Positions 23,901-34,585 of a DNA stretch of 64,000 nt are shown piece after piece (the first letter of the stretch is position 1; each line of letters starts with the position of its first letter). Both the position numbers and the translations under genes were made by a program. The stretch lies in NCBI GenBank assembly GCA_012064415.1, contig SSNU01000353.1, positions 1-64,000 on the forward strand, written 5' to 3'. The notes beneath the pieces are model-generated. The model did not search any database. It was not told where the DNA came from and saw only the letters and a list, made by a program, of their open reading frames with translations. This DNA comes from Gyrodactylus bullatarudis (Eukaryota > Platyhelminthes > Monogenea > Gyrodactylidea > Gyrodactylidae).

Positions 23901-26900
23901 AGAAATTAGAAATTCACATTTTTGATGACTATTTTCTCTTTCGTCATGGATAAAAGTTATTGAATCCTTTTAACAAATCAAGAAATTTGAATGCTTCAAA
24001 ATTAACTATCAAAATTTTATGATTACATGAATATTTTTCAATCAAGCCTCGAAATCTTTTATTGCGCATTCATAGGCTAGAAAAATCAACCAATCATTCA
24101 ATTGAGCCTATTTTGTGTGTCTATCTATCAATCATTTATTAGAAAAGATGATAACACTGTGTGTCAAAAAAATAGGTCTCGGAGTAATAGGGTTTCAAGA
24201 CCATATTCTGATGCAAAATTTGACGCTGATTCCGAATCTGGTCTCAGAATTCCGTTATCATGCTTCGTTTGGGAGAAAATCTCAAAAATTCAAAAATGCC
24301 ATTTTGCATATAATTGAGCTTCAAAATTACATTAAATTAAATTTGAAAATTAATTATAGAGTAGTAATTATGCTCTTTCGAATGAGACTATTTTCGGATC
24401 GATCTGACTTCATCTTCTTGCCTTAATTCAGGGTTTCAACTGGTTAGAGTTATTACTCACTAACTTAGTAGGCATCTCCTCTTGAAGGCTTTTATTCTCT
24501 ATTTATCAACTTTAACTGGGTATATTGACTAAAAAATTAATTAGAAATTCAGAAATTGTTCTTTATAATACCTTGAGAGATTTGTGAGCTTAGGGATCGA
24601 CACAATCATTCAACAAAGCACAGTTTAATAAGTTATAAAATGCATTCTAGTTTTTAGACCAATGACGTTTAAGCATTCTTCTGGCCAATAATATGTTGAT
24701 GATTCAGCATTTTTTTCTCACATGGTTTATTTCAATCCCACGTTATTCAGAATTCGTTAAAATGGATCGTATCTTCCAATGTGCTAATGATAAAAAAAAA
24801 TTTTGCTATATTTGTGGATATTATTTTGGTCTTAAATATATGTTCCAAATCAATGGTAACTTGAAAGAAGTTATTAACCAATATTTTGGTGCTGAATTTT
24901 CTTTCGTTTGCGAATTCACTCCTCAAAAGATATGCGTATCTTGTTATTCAAAAATTTCAAATCCAGCGCGAAATTCAACTCACGGTTATATTGTATAATA
25001 TTATTTGACTCTCTTATGGAATTGACACTTGCTTATCCGAACTCTAACGTCTAGGTGTGAGAAGACAATCTCCATCAAGTTAGATTCACAAGGATATAGT
25101 AATAACCAGTGACCACACTTTGCTAGTAGGTTTAATGTCTATAAAACCTTAGTCTTGCAAAGAATCCCAAATTCATATCAAGTTTTTGATTATTGCATTC
25201 TTTGTAAATTGCCTCTTTCCCAGCGGCCAGAGCATCAATTATAACCCTTGGCTGCCAATCTACTACAAACTTCGTTGTGGCTGTAGTCCTTCATTCAGCG
25301 TAAAATCGTATGAGTGTCTGGATAAAACAATCAAATTACCGATTTGTACTTATGACAAGATGAAAATGTGTATCAGTAAAATTAATAAAGGTAAGCTTCT
25401 TTGAGCTATAAAAATTTTCCAAACACAGAATTATGATCGAAATAATAAGGTTTATTTTATCTAATTGGCGTTGAAACTAATCTAAGACTACAGTAATGTC
25501 GGAAACCATGTTCACTGAAACTTGAGAAATTTATGAAATTTTCTTTTGACTTCAATAGAGCAAACTTCATTTCAACTTTATTTTTCATTAGAAAATTATT
25601 CAATCTTCTTGTTCATGATCAAGATCATAGTGATAAATGTACATTTTTCTAATCAGAAATTTATTGATCTTCAATTTAGGCTACTTTTCAACAAAATCCA
25701 TCCACAGACTCGAAAGATATTCCACATTTTATGGTCTAAAGTCCTGAAAAAAGGGCCCTGAGTCTAGATCTAAATTTTTAATTGGATAATTTTTAATGAA
25801 AATTAAAGTTGTAATGAAATGAAGTTTACTTTATTGATAGTCAAGAGAAAATATTATAAATTTATCAAGTTTTTGAAGGGATTGATGATTTTTTTAAATA
25901 TGCGACTAAACATGGTTTTCGACATTACTGTCTCAGGTAGTCTAAAGACTAATGGAATAGTAGTTTGATAAACTTGTTACCAGGTTTTAAGATTAACAAC
26001 CTATTTAGCAATGTAGCTTTTAGATCTTTTAGATACGCGGTAATAAGTTCGGCTGACAAAATTAAATTTTTGACATCATTATACAAGTTCGTAATCTTTT
26101 TGATTTCTATTAAATCCTTCACTTTGTTCATCGTTGAAGATTCGTAAATTGAAAACTACAACTAGTTAAGCCTTCAAATATTTTTATTAATCACGTAGTC
26201 TTAGGACTATCAAAGATCCAGCTAATCATGTTAACGAGCAACAAACTATTCCGTTAGTCGTAAGTCTTTCAAGAGTAACAAGATTAACGGTAGCATAATA
26301 AGTTTAATAGAGATGTACTACAAACCCTAATAATTATAATTTTAAAAAGACATGTTCAAATTTAAACCCAATAGATTTTATCCTGCGCGCTCAGAGTCCG
26401 TATATTATTCAAGCTATCGAAGCAATATTCTATACAATTGTTAACTCGGAGAGCTATTCAATTGTTAATGATGGGAAAGGATTCGCTGCTGCTCTACGCC
26501 AAATAAACTTTCAAAGTACGTTAGAATTAAAAAATAATGAACAAGTATTTTAGATATACAAGTTTATTCCTAATTAGGATATCATCCTCTTTAGAGTTAT
26601 AAAGCACTGCCTATTAATTTGAATAAAGATAAATTCAAAAAATTAAAACCTGCTCATTAGAGAAATAAAAAATATATTTTTTCCCGAAAAACTTTTTGGC
26701 CGATTTGCTTATTTGATCGATTTTGCACAAAAAAGAAGATTTCCATAAATTAAATTCAAAAATTTTGTTGTTCTGATACCCATAAATCCCATTTTTATAC
26801 AAAATGCATTAAATTTTCAGGAAATGATGTGGATATGTAGGGAAGGGATAACTATCAGAATAATTACCATCCGAAAAGTCATACAGATTGCTCGAAAACT

Positions 26901-29900
26901 TAAATTTCATAGTAGTGAAATTCATTCAAAATTTGTTGGCGCGTATTTAAAAATTGTAATTTTCAAATGAGATTTTGTGTATCGTCGAATGAGCAAATGG
27001 TCGGAAAAGTTGTAAAAATTTGTATTACCCTACTGGTCACTATTCATAGCTGATTTATTTCTAACTAGTCGTCAATATTGTAAAAATAATTTTTTAGGTA
27101 TATTTGGGACTCAGGTAAAATTCGAAGACAATGATGGAAAATCATTTTACTCAGTAATCTCCAATTCCTACTATGGGAATTTTGTCAACATTGGCTTTGG
27201 ATATATGAATGAAGGTGAGAACTATGCAAAAATATCAATGGGTTTTAAATAAAGACCAGTGCAATTGAGGAGTGTTTTACAAAATGTAAATATAGTTTAT
27301 AGATTACTACTTTTTAATTCCTCATAACTTGTAATAGATTGTAACAGAATTATTTTATTTAAATTAGATGATTTCATCGTATTTTACTATTCCTCAAAAT
27401 CTAAGATGTTGGGTGAAAAATTCTCTCATAGATTTCTTTACTTATTTCTTCGGAAAGCGTTGTAAAGCATTGGCTCATTTGCAAACCCTGTTTTCTTTCA
27501 TTAATCCAAAATTATTTGGTTCTTTTGAATTTTCAACATTTTTCTTCAAGACTCAAAGATGACATTCAAATATCAAAATGATGGCCAGAAGCTTTTATCG
27601 CTCTCTGTCCCAAATTCAACATGTTCTGATGAATGCAAGCCCGGATCCTCGATACTCTTTGATAGAGGTTCAAATTGTTGTTGGCGATGTGGCCCATGCT
27701 CCATGAGTAAATATGCCAAGCCAATTGTTGATGTTAAACACAAGGGAAGGAAGATTATTGAGGCTGAATGCGAGTTTTGTGATCCCGGCCGTCAGACAAA
27801 TGACCACATTAGCTGCTACGATGTTGAACTCGAGTATCAATCGATAAATATGCCATTTTCCATCATCATTCTGACAATTTCCTCCATTGGTCTAGTCATC
27901 TTGGTTATTATCGTGGTAATATTTGCCTTGAACTGGTACACTCCGATTATCAAAGCAACTGGCAGGGAAATGATGATCCTTTTATTTATCGGGATAGCCT
28001 TGAGTTTCATTTCATCAGCTGTTATCGTTTGCTTTGAGCCATCAAAGCATTTGTGTAATTTTGCCAATGCTATGCCTAGTTTCTGTTTGACCCTGTGCTA
28101 TGGAACATTATTCGCAAAGATTCTAAGAATCCTGAAAGTATTTCAAGTAAGTTAAGATCACTATTTTCCACCCCTTTTTACAAAATGAAACTTTTCAAGT
28201 TCTTCTCCCTCGGATATATAAAGAGGCCAGTGCTACTTACCGAAATTCTTTTTTTAACTTGGTTTATCAGGTTTATTATTGAAACTTTTTAAAAATTCGT
28301 GACTCAAGTTTGGCTAAGCTTAAGAATTGATACGACATGTAAGATTTGAGCATACTGAAGTACGCTAAATTCGATGTAGTAAGTCACAGACAATACATGG
28401 CTATTAGAAAGCAATTCTTCTAATTTCCAAATGAATCAATCAATGAATTTTTCCTAGTAGGACTGAGGCTGGGAGAGAAACATGAAATTTTGACTTTGAC
28501 ATCAAATAATTCGAAAACAAAGGAATATACATCAAAAAGATCAAAAAGTTGTACAGAATTCAATCATGTCGATTGATCTATTTTATATTGCGTCAAGATT
28601 AAAGAAAAAAAAAAGTCAGGAGCATCGAAAAGATTTTAGCGCAGGTTTTTAGTTTAGTTCGAAAAGCTTGAAAATTTTCTTGAAATTCTAATTTCAACTA
28701 AACTCAACATGCTCTACAAGATGTTTATTTGGTTTTATTCTGCAAACTTTTACATTGTGTTATTAAATAATAAATAATTAAAAAACCTCGTTATTTTCAG
28801 CTTACATCAGATTCGAAGAGGGTCTTACGAAAGTTTATCGATCCAATGTCTCAAATTTCCTTCATCATGACCATGCTCATGATTCAAGTCATTGTTCTGT
28901 TCATAATAATTTTCTACTTTGAAATGAACCCAATCCTCATCCTGACAACAAAGGATGAATCCTACAAGTACACTGAAGACTCTGACGACACAAAGACAGC
29001 CTATCCACACATTGAACAAGTCAAAAGAAAAGTCATCTACGGCTTATTGAAAAATAAACTTGTCTGCATTGAAAAGATTACGTTGCCCTTATTCGCCACA
29101 TTAATCTTTCCAACGGTGTTAATCTTTGTGACAGCTTATTACTCGTTTAAGGCGAGAAAAGTTCCCGACGGGTTCAACGAAACTAGGGCATTACTCTTTG
29201 TCAACTATGCTGTTTGTTTGTTTTACATTTTTATGCCAGTTGCTGCCTATTTCCTACAGGGGACCATTTATGATGTTACTCCAATGGCTGTTCTCCTTCA
29301 AATCAATGGCTATGCTACCATGCTGGGAATCTTTACTCCGAAGGTTAATTTTCTTGTTAATTTCTGAAAACATTTTATAGATTTACATTATCCTAGTTAC
29401 ACCAGAAAAAAATACAAAATCCACAGTAATGTTTCGGACAAAGAATTCCATTGTCTCAATAAAAGGTAAGTAGTTCTTCAACTTTAATCTGTTCGAATTA
29501 GATTGATTAATAACTATAATTGAAAAATTGGTTAGCTTGTCTCCTAAGGCTCAATAAAAACACTTACCAATCTAATTTCACTATGACACAAAATTTTGAT
29601 TGGCTATTTTCTTGTCAATTACTAATAGTAAGCACTAAAGTTGTATGGCTTCGAAAATGATATTAAAGAGATCGGAAGTTATATGGGATCCTAAACTACT
29701 ACTTGTAGAATTAATTACTTATTATTAATTTCATGCCAACGATTTCTTATTGGTCCTTGAAATACTGACCAATCAGACAGTGTTAAAATTTTGAGTGCTA
29801 AAAACAGTAGCTCGTTTTGAGGCCTGATCATGATTAAATCCTTAGTTATTTTGCCAAATAAATTTGAAGGAATCATTGATAGCAGTAATAATAAATTTTC

Positions 29901-30218
29901 AAATACGTCTGAGAATCCACTTGAAATCATTTTAGAAGAATTAGAATCAAGATATATATTATTATTTTCTTTTTACATTTAGAACTGGATTCTGAAACCA
30001 GGAATGAATTGGCTCTATCAACTAATAGTGAACCAGAGGAAAACGATGAGACCCCAAAGTTGGATTTATCTTACTCTCTTGATTCAAACGTTTATTATCC
30101 AATTGAGAAGGTTATTTCGAAGAGGGGCTCTTGGGAAATGAAAGAGAACCAAGATAAAGACTCTGGTGATAGAGTGGTCATATTCAAGCACAAAGATTTG
30201 GAAAACATTTCCAACTGA
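17926..30218 (+). CDS. Class C GPCR, metabotropic glutamate receptor-like (orphan ligand site)
   Basis: Exons: 17926-18243, 18292-18417, 21033-21342, 21459-21681, 25224-25390, 26375-26515, 27098-27214, 27551-28146, 28801-29343, 29381-29465 and 29983-30218. They sum to 2862 nt, or 953 aa, all phases matching. A signal peptide (MISCTLIILLLLLVNSNA) leads into a Venus-flytrap domain (IVIGALLPI, LFYLPVISFWSTSPEL, HHQNWTYINIF, YNPWLPIYYKL). Then come a complete nine-cysteine NCD3G linker (CSDEC, CCWRCGPC, CEFC, SC) and a seven-helix domain. The receptor ends with the mGluR-typical TM7 exit GIFTPKIYIILVTPEKN and an acidic, Ser/Thr-rich tail. mGluRs signal through G proteins as disulphide-linked dimers. 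By my alignment several glutamate-contacting positions differ, so the ligand is unclear. Introns run from 37 to 3542 nt; the two largest contain transposons. A start at an upstream TTG is unlikely. Confidence 0.9.
18661..18819 (-). other. GC-rich open frame, unrecognised coding-like remnant
   Basis: The minus strand is open for 53 codons and ends in TAA (complement of 18661-18663). It reads TDGASTDFDEFPNPLVNETA and then LLQSVTRNMNYAFDGYASMKGG. Base composition here is near half G+C, far above the surrounding intron. A TTCAG acceptor-like site precedes GATCC at about 18803. I do not recognise the product. It may be the last exon of a retroposed or nested gene, or transposon-derived. It lies antisense inside class C GPCR intron 2, next to the MULE. 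Confidence 0.35.
18968..19841 (+). mobile_element. MULE (Mutator-like) element, deleted, with SWIM-finger transposase remnant
   Basis: Long inverted ends of about 130 bp start GGGTTATTTAGGAAAATAAT..GGTTGACAGG at 18968 and are mirrored at about 19735-19841. Inside, the + strand encodes a MULE transposase C-terminus in two frames. One gives FREFDTLMAQIRLKNSSVAD..IDPSNWAEHAFPKCRY (about 19109-19244). After a frameshift the other gives the SWIM zinc finger CLCEFGEHNGIPCAHIIA (C-x-C...C-x-H) and a basic tail RGRPKKKRSRSE, to 19662. The DDE catalytic domain is absent. No 8-9-bp target duplication is visible. It sits in class C GPCR intron 2. Confidence 0.8.
20050..20265. mobile_element. piggyBac-type MITE with TTAA duplication
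   Basis: CCCTTTCGGTGCC (20050-20062) and GGCACCGAAAGGG (20253-20265) are perfect inverted ends. They are flanked by TTAA at 20046-20049 and 20266-20269, the target signature of piggyBac elements. The 216-bp element has no coding frame. Its ends differ from the CCCTTCATGTCCC family at 14738, so it is a second piggyBac-type family in the window. Confidence 0.85.
20456..20990. repeat. Fold-back MITE family A, copy in class C GPCR intron 2
   Basis: The copy begins AAGTTAATATGAAGATGGGAA. It contains the family's GAACTTTGAGTTGAAAATTTT block and later its inverted partner AAAAATTTTCAACTCAAAA. The right end is eroded. Family consensus features are clearest at 45604-46267. Confidence 0.55.
21701..23712 (+). 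mobile_element. piggyBac element split by a nested LINE
   Basis: The left end CCCTTCATGTTCTATTATTC with CCACTAGTGGAACACACCAC matches the first 100 bp of the 14738 element. The right end TTTGGGACATGAAGGG (to 23712) followed by TTAA matches its other end. The left TTAA has decayed to TAAA. About 1.7 kb of opposite-strand LINE sequence lies between the ends, so the LINE inserted after the piggyBac. The insert lies in class C GPCR intron 4. Confidence 0.7.
21929..23580 (-). mobile_element. Non-LTR retrotransposon (LINE) remnant, RT mostly deleted
   Basis: On the minus strand from about 23560, the endonuclease domain reads YIAFTISSGDITYLIIYRSP and ends FPFIFGDLDLPK, the GDxNLP motif of LINE endonucleases, before a stop. 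Further endonuclease-like sequence follows to about 22790. The segment 22291-21929 (ETIQKRFLRLCN and following) resembles the helical C-terminus after a LINE reverse transcriptase. The palm domain with its YxDD motif is missing. It is broken by stops and is an inactive, internally deleted copy. Confidence 0.7.
24762..24998 (+). pseudogene. Cysteine-rich zinc-finger-like fragment, probably transposon-derived
   Basis: An open frame from ATGGATCGT encodes 78 aa: MDRIFQCANDKKKFCYICGY, a linker with YFGAEFSF, then a second pair, ICVSCYSKI. The CxxC...CxxC layout around an aromatic YFG resembles a short Cys-rich domain I associate with repetitive or transposon-derived proteins in arthropods. That recollection is weak. 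No splice sites tie it to the class C GPCR, in whose intron 4 it lies. It could be a decayed exon, a domesticated fragment or a real small gene. Confidence 0.35.
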
Positions 30219-30316
30219 ACCGATTGGTAATAAAATTTTCAAGATAATTTAAAATATATTTATAAGAGAATAGAAAATTCTTGTTATACATGGATATAAG
30301 TATTAATAAGCGTTAT

Positions 30317-30873
30317 TTATTTTGGTTTTATTTGTTGATCTTTGATTTTTTGTAAGATATCAGGTTTCAACGCTTCCTTCTTGGTGTGTTCTTGGGCTGT
30401 CTTAATGAAATCAGAACGATTCTCTCTATAATGAATTGATGCTGGGCCACTGGCGAAGCTTTCCCCATCAGGATTTTCCAAAAGATTTATTAGAGCAATC
30501 AATACGTGACAAGTTTTAGTTGCAGGTTTCCAATTTACTGAAGTAACAAGAGCAAGACAAAAATTATTTTGCTCGTCTACGTTAGGATGATATATTTTAG
30601 TTTTTAACTTAACAATCGGAGGCTTGAAAGGGTACTCTGCTGGGAATTCGAAACTGAATTCAAAAACTCCATTAGGGTAGGCTTCAGAATCCTGAAGAAA
30701 ATAGTAGAAAATGAAGAACCTACTGGTGCTATGAAAACTTTCCAGTTTTGTATAGATGATTCATCCCACTCAATCAGTACTTTTTTAACTAAATCAGAAC
30801 TTGATATATCTCCCAATTCCTTGAAATCATATCAAGATTCACATACCTTCATCAGTCTCTTAAAATGAGCCAT
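30317..30873 (-). CDS. UBE2L3: UBE2L-type ubiquitin-conjugating enzyme E2
   Basis: Exons on the minus strand: 30873-30847, 30819-30724 and 30691-30317. They total 498 nt, or 165 aa. The E2 accepts ubiquitin from E1 on a cysteine and passes it to HECT/RBR-type E3s in the UBE2L3 family. Family evidence: MAHFKRLMKELGDI at the N-terminus, FEFPAEYPFKPPIVKLKTKI and YHPNVDEQNNFCLALV with the active cysteine at residue 86 (the same number as human UBE2L3), then NWKPATKTCHVLIALI. The C-terminus is about ten residues longer and lysine-rich. The introns are 27 and 32 nt; the first contains an in-frame TGA, so it must be spliced. The first exon codes only nine residues. Its 3' end faces that of the class C GPCR, 98 bp away. 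Confidence 0.9.
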
Positions 30874-31446
30874 TATTATTATTGAAAATATTCGAATTTG
30901 TGAATTCCTAACAGTCAAATAAAAACAAAGTTTTTTCATAAACTTTAATACTTTAAATAGAACCTAATAGTGGTAACTTTGTAAGTAATATCCGATAATT
31001 ATTTAGAATTACGAGCCAAAAATTCATTCAATAATTGAATAAAATTTGTGAAATATTATTCACGTCTAACAGCATACAAATTCATCATACTATTTTTCAT
31101 TAAAAAACAGTGCAATACAGTACCGCTTCGTTCAAAATTTTATATCGGATCACAGTGATCCAATCACTATTATTTTAACCAAAACTTTAAGTAACCACCA
31201 AATTAATAAATTGTTATTATTGATAAAAAGGTACTACAACTTGTATGCAGGAATAATATTCATTGAATATATATCTTCTAGTTTTTAGACGTTGATAGTC
31301 CATCCAGTAAACTCTAACAAGTTATGGTTAGTTAGTTTATTAATTTATAATACTTATTAATAATAACAGTTCATTTCGGCAATTTAAAATAAATACGAAA
31401 TAATTTTTTTATAATAATTTATTATGATCATTTATTGATTAGTTAT
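30874..31446. other. Intergenic, peroxiredoxin to UBE2L (same strand)
   Basis: This gap contains the 3' end of the peroxiredoxin gene and the promoter of the E2. Minus-strand AATAAA signals at 31436-31431 and 31423-31418 should serve peroxiredoxin. I see no other feature. Confidence 0.45.
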
Positions 31447-32106
31447 TCAATCGACATTTTTGAAATAATCTTTTGAGTTGACAAGATCAGGCTTGATCGT
31501 AGCATCTTTCTCATTGCTCCATCCAGCAGGACAGACTTCGCCATGTTCATCTGAATATTTGAAGGCTTTTACTAGTCTTAATACTTCTTGAACAGATCTT
31601 CCAACTGGTAAATCGTTTATTGTGATGTGACGAACAATTCCTTTAGGATTCATAATGTATAATCCTCTTAATGGCATTCCCCCTTCATGTAACACGCCAA
31701 AATCTTTTGATATATTTTTATTAAAATCTGATAGAAGAGGATAATTGAGACCTCCTAGTCCACCTTGTTTTCTAGGTGTATTAATCCAGGCGTGATGAGA
31801 AAAATGTGAATCGGCGGATACACCCACCACATTGCACGACAACTTCTCAAATTCTGGCATATGATCAGAGAAACTTGTTAATTCAGTAGGACAAACAAAT
31901 GTAAAATCTAATGGATAAAAGAAGAGCACTAGGTATTTTCCTTCATAGTCTTTAGATGAGATTGTCTTAAACTCATTATTAACTACAGCAGTGCCTTCGA
32001 AAAAGGGAGCTTTTTGACAAACTTTTGCATCAAATACAGGAGAAGAAAATTTTATTCCTCTAACTGAGTTTGTTATAATTTTTGACAGATTTTTCACACC
32101 GAACAT
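31447..32106 (-). CDS. PRDX3: Mitochondrial 2-Cys peroxiredoxin
   Basis: A single exon encodes 219 aa. The enzyme reduces H2O2 and organic peroxides and is recycled by thioredoxin-2. The peroxidatic cysteine is C72 in [13 protein letters not shown] and the resolving cysteine is C192 in HGEVCPAGW. The over-oxidation-sensitive GGLG motif (in [15 protein letters not shown]) and the C-terminal YF (214-215) are both present, so it belongs to the typical, sensitive 2-Cys class. The first ~28 residues are basic, Ser-rich and free of acidic residues until D26, consistent with a mitochondrial presequence, which points to PRDX3 rather than cytosolic PRDX1/2. It is head to head with NDUFS7. Confidence 0.93.
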   Translation of the reverse strand: MFGVKNLSKIITNSVRGIKFSSPVFDAKVCQKAPFFEGTAVVNNEFKTISSKDYEGKYLVLFFYPLDFTFVCPTELTSFSDHMPEFEKLSCNVVGVSADSHFSHHAWINTPRKQGGLGGLNYPLLSDFNKNISKDFGVLHEGGMPLRGLYIMNPKGIVRHITINDLPVGRSVQEVLRLVKAFKYSDEHGEVCPAGWSNEKDATIKPDLVNSKDYFKNVD

Positions 32107-32218
32107 GATAATTAGAAAGTTTCAAGAATTTAAAAGAGATTATTCCATAAAAATCTCAGTAAAACAATTTGTAGGCCATTGTATTTTATTGTTTAAAATT
32201 GTATTGCTCTACAAAAAT
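32107..32218. promoter_or_regulatory. Compact divergent promoter region, PRDX3 / NDUFS7
   Basis: The two start codons are 112 bp apart and point away from each other. Both products are mitochondrial, so co-regulation through one bidirectional promoter is a reasonable inference. No recognisable core element (TATA, NRF1-like GC palindrome) is visible in this AT-rich stretch. Confidence 0.55.
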
Positions 32219-32869
32219 ATGAGCCTAGCTATTTTCAGTAGGAATATTCCCAAGACCTTTTCCCGTAGTCTCTCTCTCATCAAGACATCAAAAGAAGAAA
32301 CTAATGATAATCCATAGTAATTTAATTTATTTAAATTTCATAGTCCGCAAAATGAGATCAAAGATTATAAGCCATATAGTCCCTTTCAAAATAAAGCTAA
32401 CAAAATGCAATTTGTCGTCGCAAAAATGGATGATTTAGCTAATTGGGCTAGAAAAAATTCTATATATCCCTTAACATTTGGCTTAGCATGCTGTGCTGTT
32501 GAAATGATGCATATTGCTGCTCCTAGATATGATATGGATCGTTTCGGCGTTGTATTCCGTGCTAGTCCACGTCAAGCTGATCTTATTATTGTTGCCGGAA
32601 CTCTAACAAATAAAATGGCCCCTGCTCTAAGAAGAATTTGGGATCAAATGTGTCATCCTAAATGGGCTATTTCTATGGGTTCCTGTGCAAATGGGGGTGG
32701 TTATTATCACTACTCATATAGTGTTGTACGCGGTTGTGATCGTATAATTCCCGTGGATATTTATGTGCCTGGCTGTCCACCTACAGCTGAAGCTTTGATG
32801 TATGCTGTTCTTCAACTACAGAAGAAAATCAAGTACATGAAAATACAACAAGAATGGTATAGAAAATAG
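32219..32869 (+). CDS. NDUFS7: NADH dehydrogenase iron-sulphur protein 7 (complex I PSST subunit)
   Basis: Exons 32219-32316 and 32344-32869 sum to 624 nt, or 207 aa. This complex I subunit carries iron-sulphur cluster N2, the last electron carrier before ubiquinone. All four cluster ligands are present: the tandem pair C82/C83 ([12 protein letters not shown]), C147 ([12 protein letters not shown]) and C177 (VPGCPP). The quinone-site segment [15 protein letters not shown] is conserved. The N-terminal ~30 residues ([20 protein letters not shown]) look like a mitochondrial presequence. The single intron is 27 nt; left in, it would end the protein at a TAG immediately after the splice site, so it must be removed. 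AATAAA lies at 32901-32906, 32 bp after the stop. Confidence 0.95.
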
Positions 32870-32900
32870 ATAATTCAGTTCAAGATATTCATATTTGATC

Positions 32901-32906
32901 AATAAA
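32901..32906 (+). terminator. Poly(A) signal of NDUFS7
   Basis: AATAAA lies 32 bp downstream of the NDUFS7 stop codon in an AT-rich 3' UTR. It is the first canonical hexamer after the gene. Confidence 0.6.
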
Positions 32907-33687
32907 AGTTGAGTCATTTATTCATATTGTAATCGATCGAATACGTCCAAGATTTAATTTATAACTCTTGAAATCTTCTCTTCGTTCCACATTTTCATTG
33001 AACTTTGTTCATACATATGAAATTGGTTATCTTCACTGCCATTTCTGTAACATCAAATATATACATATATAGTAGTCAAATTTGGACATTGATAGCCTTT
33101 GAATACTGTCAGTTTGACTTGCAGAAACTTGAGTATCCTAGTGATAAAGTATGTGCTCCAAAAACAGAGTATTTGAATTTTGAGTAATTAATTCATATTC
33201 GAAATTCGAGTAACTCGAATATATTCTGAGACTTATAACTTATGACTTCACTACTGTTAACCATGGCTGATTATCAGCCGTTGATAGCTTAAACCAATTT
33301 CTCCTATTTTCATGACAAAATGAGTCAAGCTAAAATTTGATTATCCAATCCACGGTGGATTATCCATCTAAGGCAATGATTAATATGATAAGTTGACTCG
33401 ACGTCGTTGAGAGTGAGTCAAATAACTCCAAAATTCTTTGATTTATTCAATAGTCTTCTGGTGCGTAATGGTCAGCTTGAAAAGAAGTAGTATAAGCCTT
33501 TTCGAACTTTCTAGAGAATTCAATCACTAAGAGCCTCGAATTAAGAGGACCGTTAATATATTTAATTTAAACTCGATTTTGATCAGCACATTTTAAACTA
33601 AACCTTATATGTCGAGTAATATTTGTTTTAGTTTTCACTAGAATTTTAAATATCGAAAAATTTGGAAGGAGTAATTAATCTCTCCAT
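32907..33687. other. Intergenic, NDUFS7 to U1-C
   Basis: This stretch should carry the U1-C promoter. The only structure I see is a short perfect palindrome-like patch (ATTCGAAATTCGAGTAACTCGAAT, about 33196-33220, quoted in part). The 60-codon frame at 33005-33187 has no recognisable features. Confidence 0.4.
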
Positions 33688-34056
33688 ATGACAAAATATT
33701 TTTGTGATTACTGTGACACTTATCTTACACATGATTCCCCTTCAGTCCGGAAAACTCATTGCGCTGGTTCTCGACATAGAGAAGCTGTCAGAAATTATTA
33801 TCAGAAATGGTTAGAAGAACAGGTTCAAAAACTTGTTGATCACGCTTCAGAAGCTTACAAGTCAGGTAAAGTTCCTCAGTCTATGTACGGCGCCCCTATG
33901 GCTGCGCCTCCACAATTTATGCCTCAGCCTGGCATTGCTAGATTTCCTCCCATTGCTCCACCCGGACATCCTCCTGTTATTCCTGGTCATCCTATGGCTG
34001 CGCCTCTTTTGCCACATCCTGGAATGAGACCACCCCCCCCTAGATGGCCAACATAA
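33688..34056 (+). CDS. SNRPC: U1 small nuclear ribonucleoprotein C
   Basis: A single exon encodes 122 aa. U1-C stabilises the pairing of U1 snRNA with the 5' splice site in the spliceosome. The matrin-type zinc finger is intact: [20 protein letters not shown], then [12 protein letters not shown], with ligands C6, C9, H24 and H30. Helix residues [10 protein letters not shown] follow. The tail is Pro/Met/Gly-rich ([28 protein letters not shown]), typical of the family but shorter than in vertebrates (159 aa). AATAAA is at 34075-34080, 19 bp after the stop. Its role in 5' splice-site choice is worth noting in a genome with 27-nt introns. Confidence 0.95.
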   Translation: MTKYFCDYCDTYLTHDSPSVRKTHCAGSRHREAVRNYYQKWLEEQVQKLVDHASEAYKSGKVPQSMYGAPMAAPPQFMPQPGIARFPPIAPPGHPPVIPGHPMAAPLLPHPGMRPPPPRWPT

Positions 34057-34585
34057 AAATTATACTAATTCCTTAATAAAATACATTATATTTTAATAAT
34101 AATATAAAATTTCTCGCTTGGTAATCTTGACATTTAACATTCAAAAACAGCTATGGATATGTGACCCAGATATTATCTGGCTATGATTCAAAAGATTTTT
34201 TCAAGACTAGTAGTCATTTACTACACCATGGTCACTATAGTGGCTATTGTATAGTATAGCATCTCTTAGACTAGGTCCTTAATAATTCATTCATAACTGA
34301 TATTAAATACTACTGGCCAAGTGATTGCTCTGAGTAGACTTGAATTCGCGAAAGGAATAATTTACTCATAAGAACTGAAATCATAGACAAAATTTTAGAG
34401 GACTGTTTTAACCAATCATTCTCTGATCTGCACAAATTTTATCATTGGCTTATAATTGAGATAGAGTTATGCGACACAACAAATTCTTTTCATTCTATAT
34501 AAGCAATAAAAATTTGAAGAAATGAGCACGTTCAATCGTCTAGTATAACTGGAAAATTATAAAAAAGAAAGTTTTCATTTTTAAA
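34057..34585. other. Intergenic, U1-C to AChE
   Basis: The left edge holds the U1-C poly(A) signal (34075-34080). The right part should contain the acetylcholinesterase promoter, but I recognise no motif in it. Confidence 0.4.
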
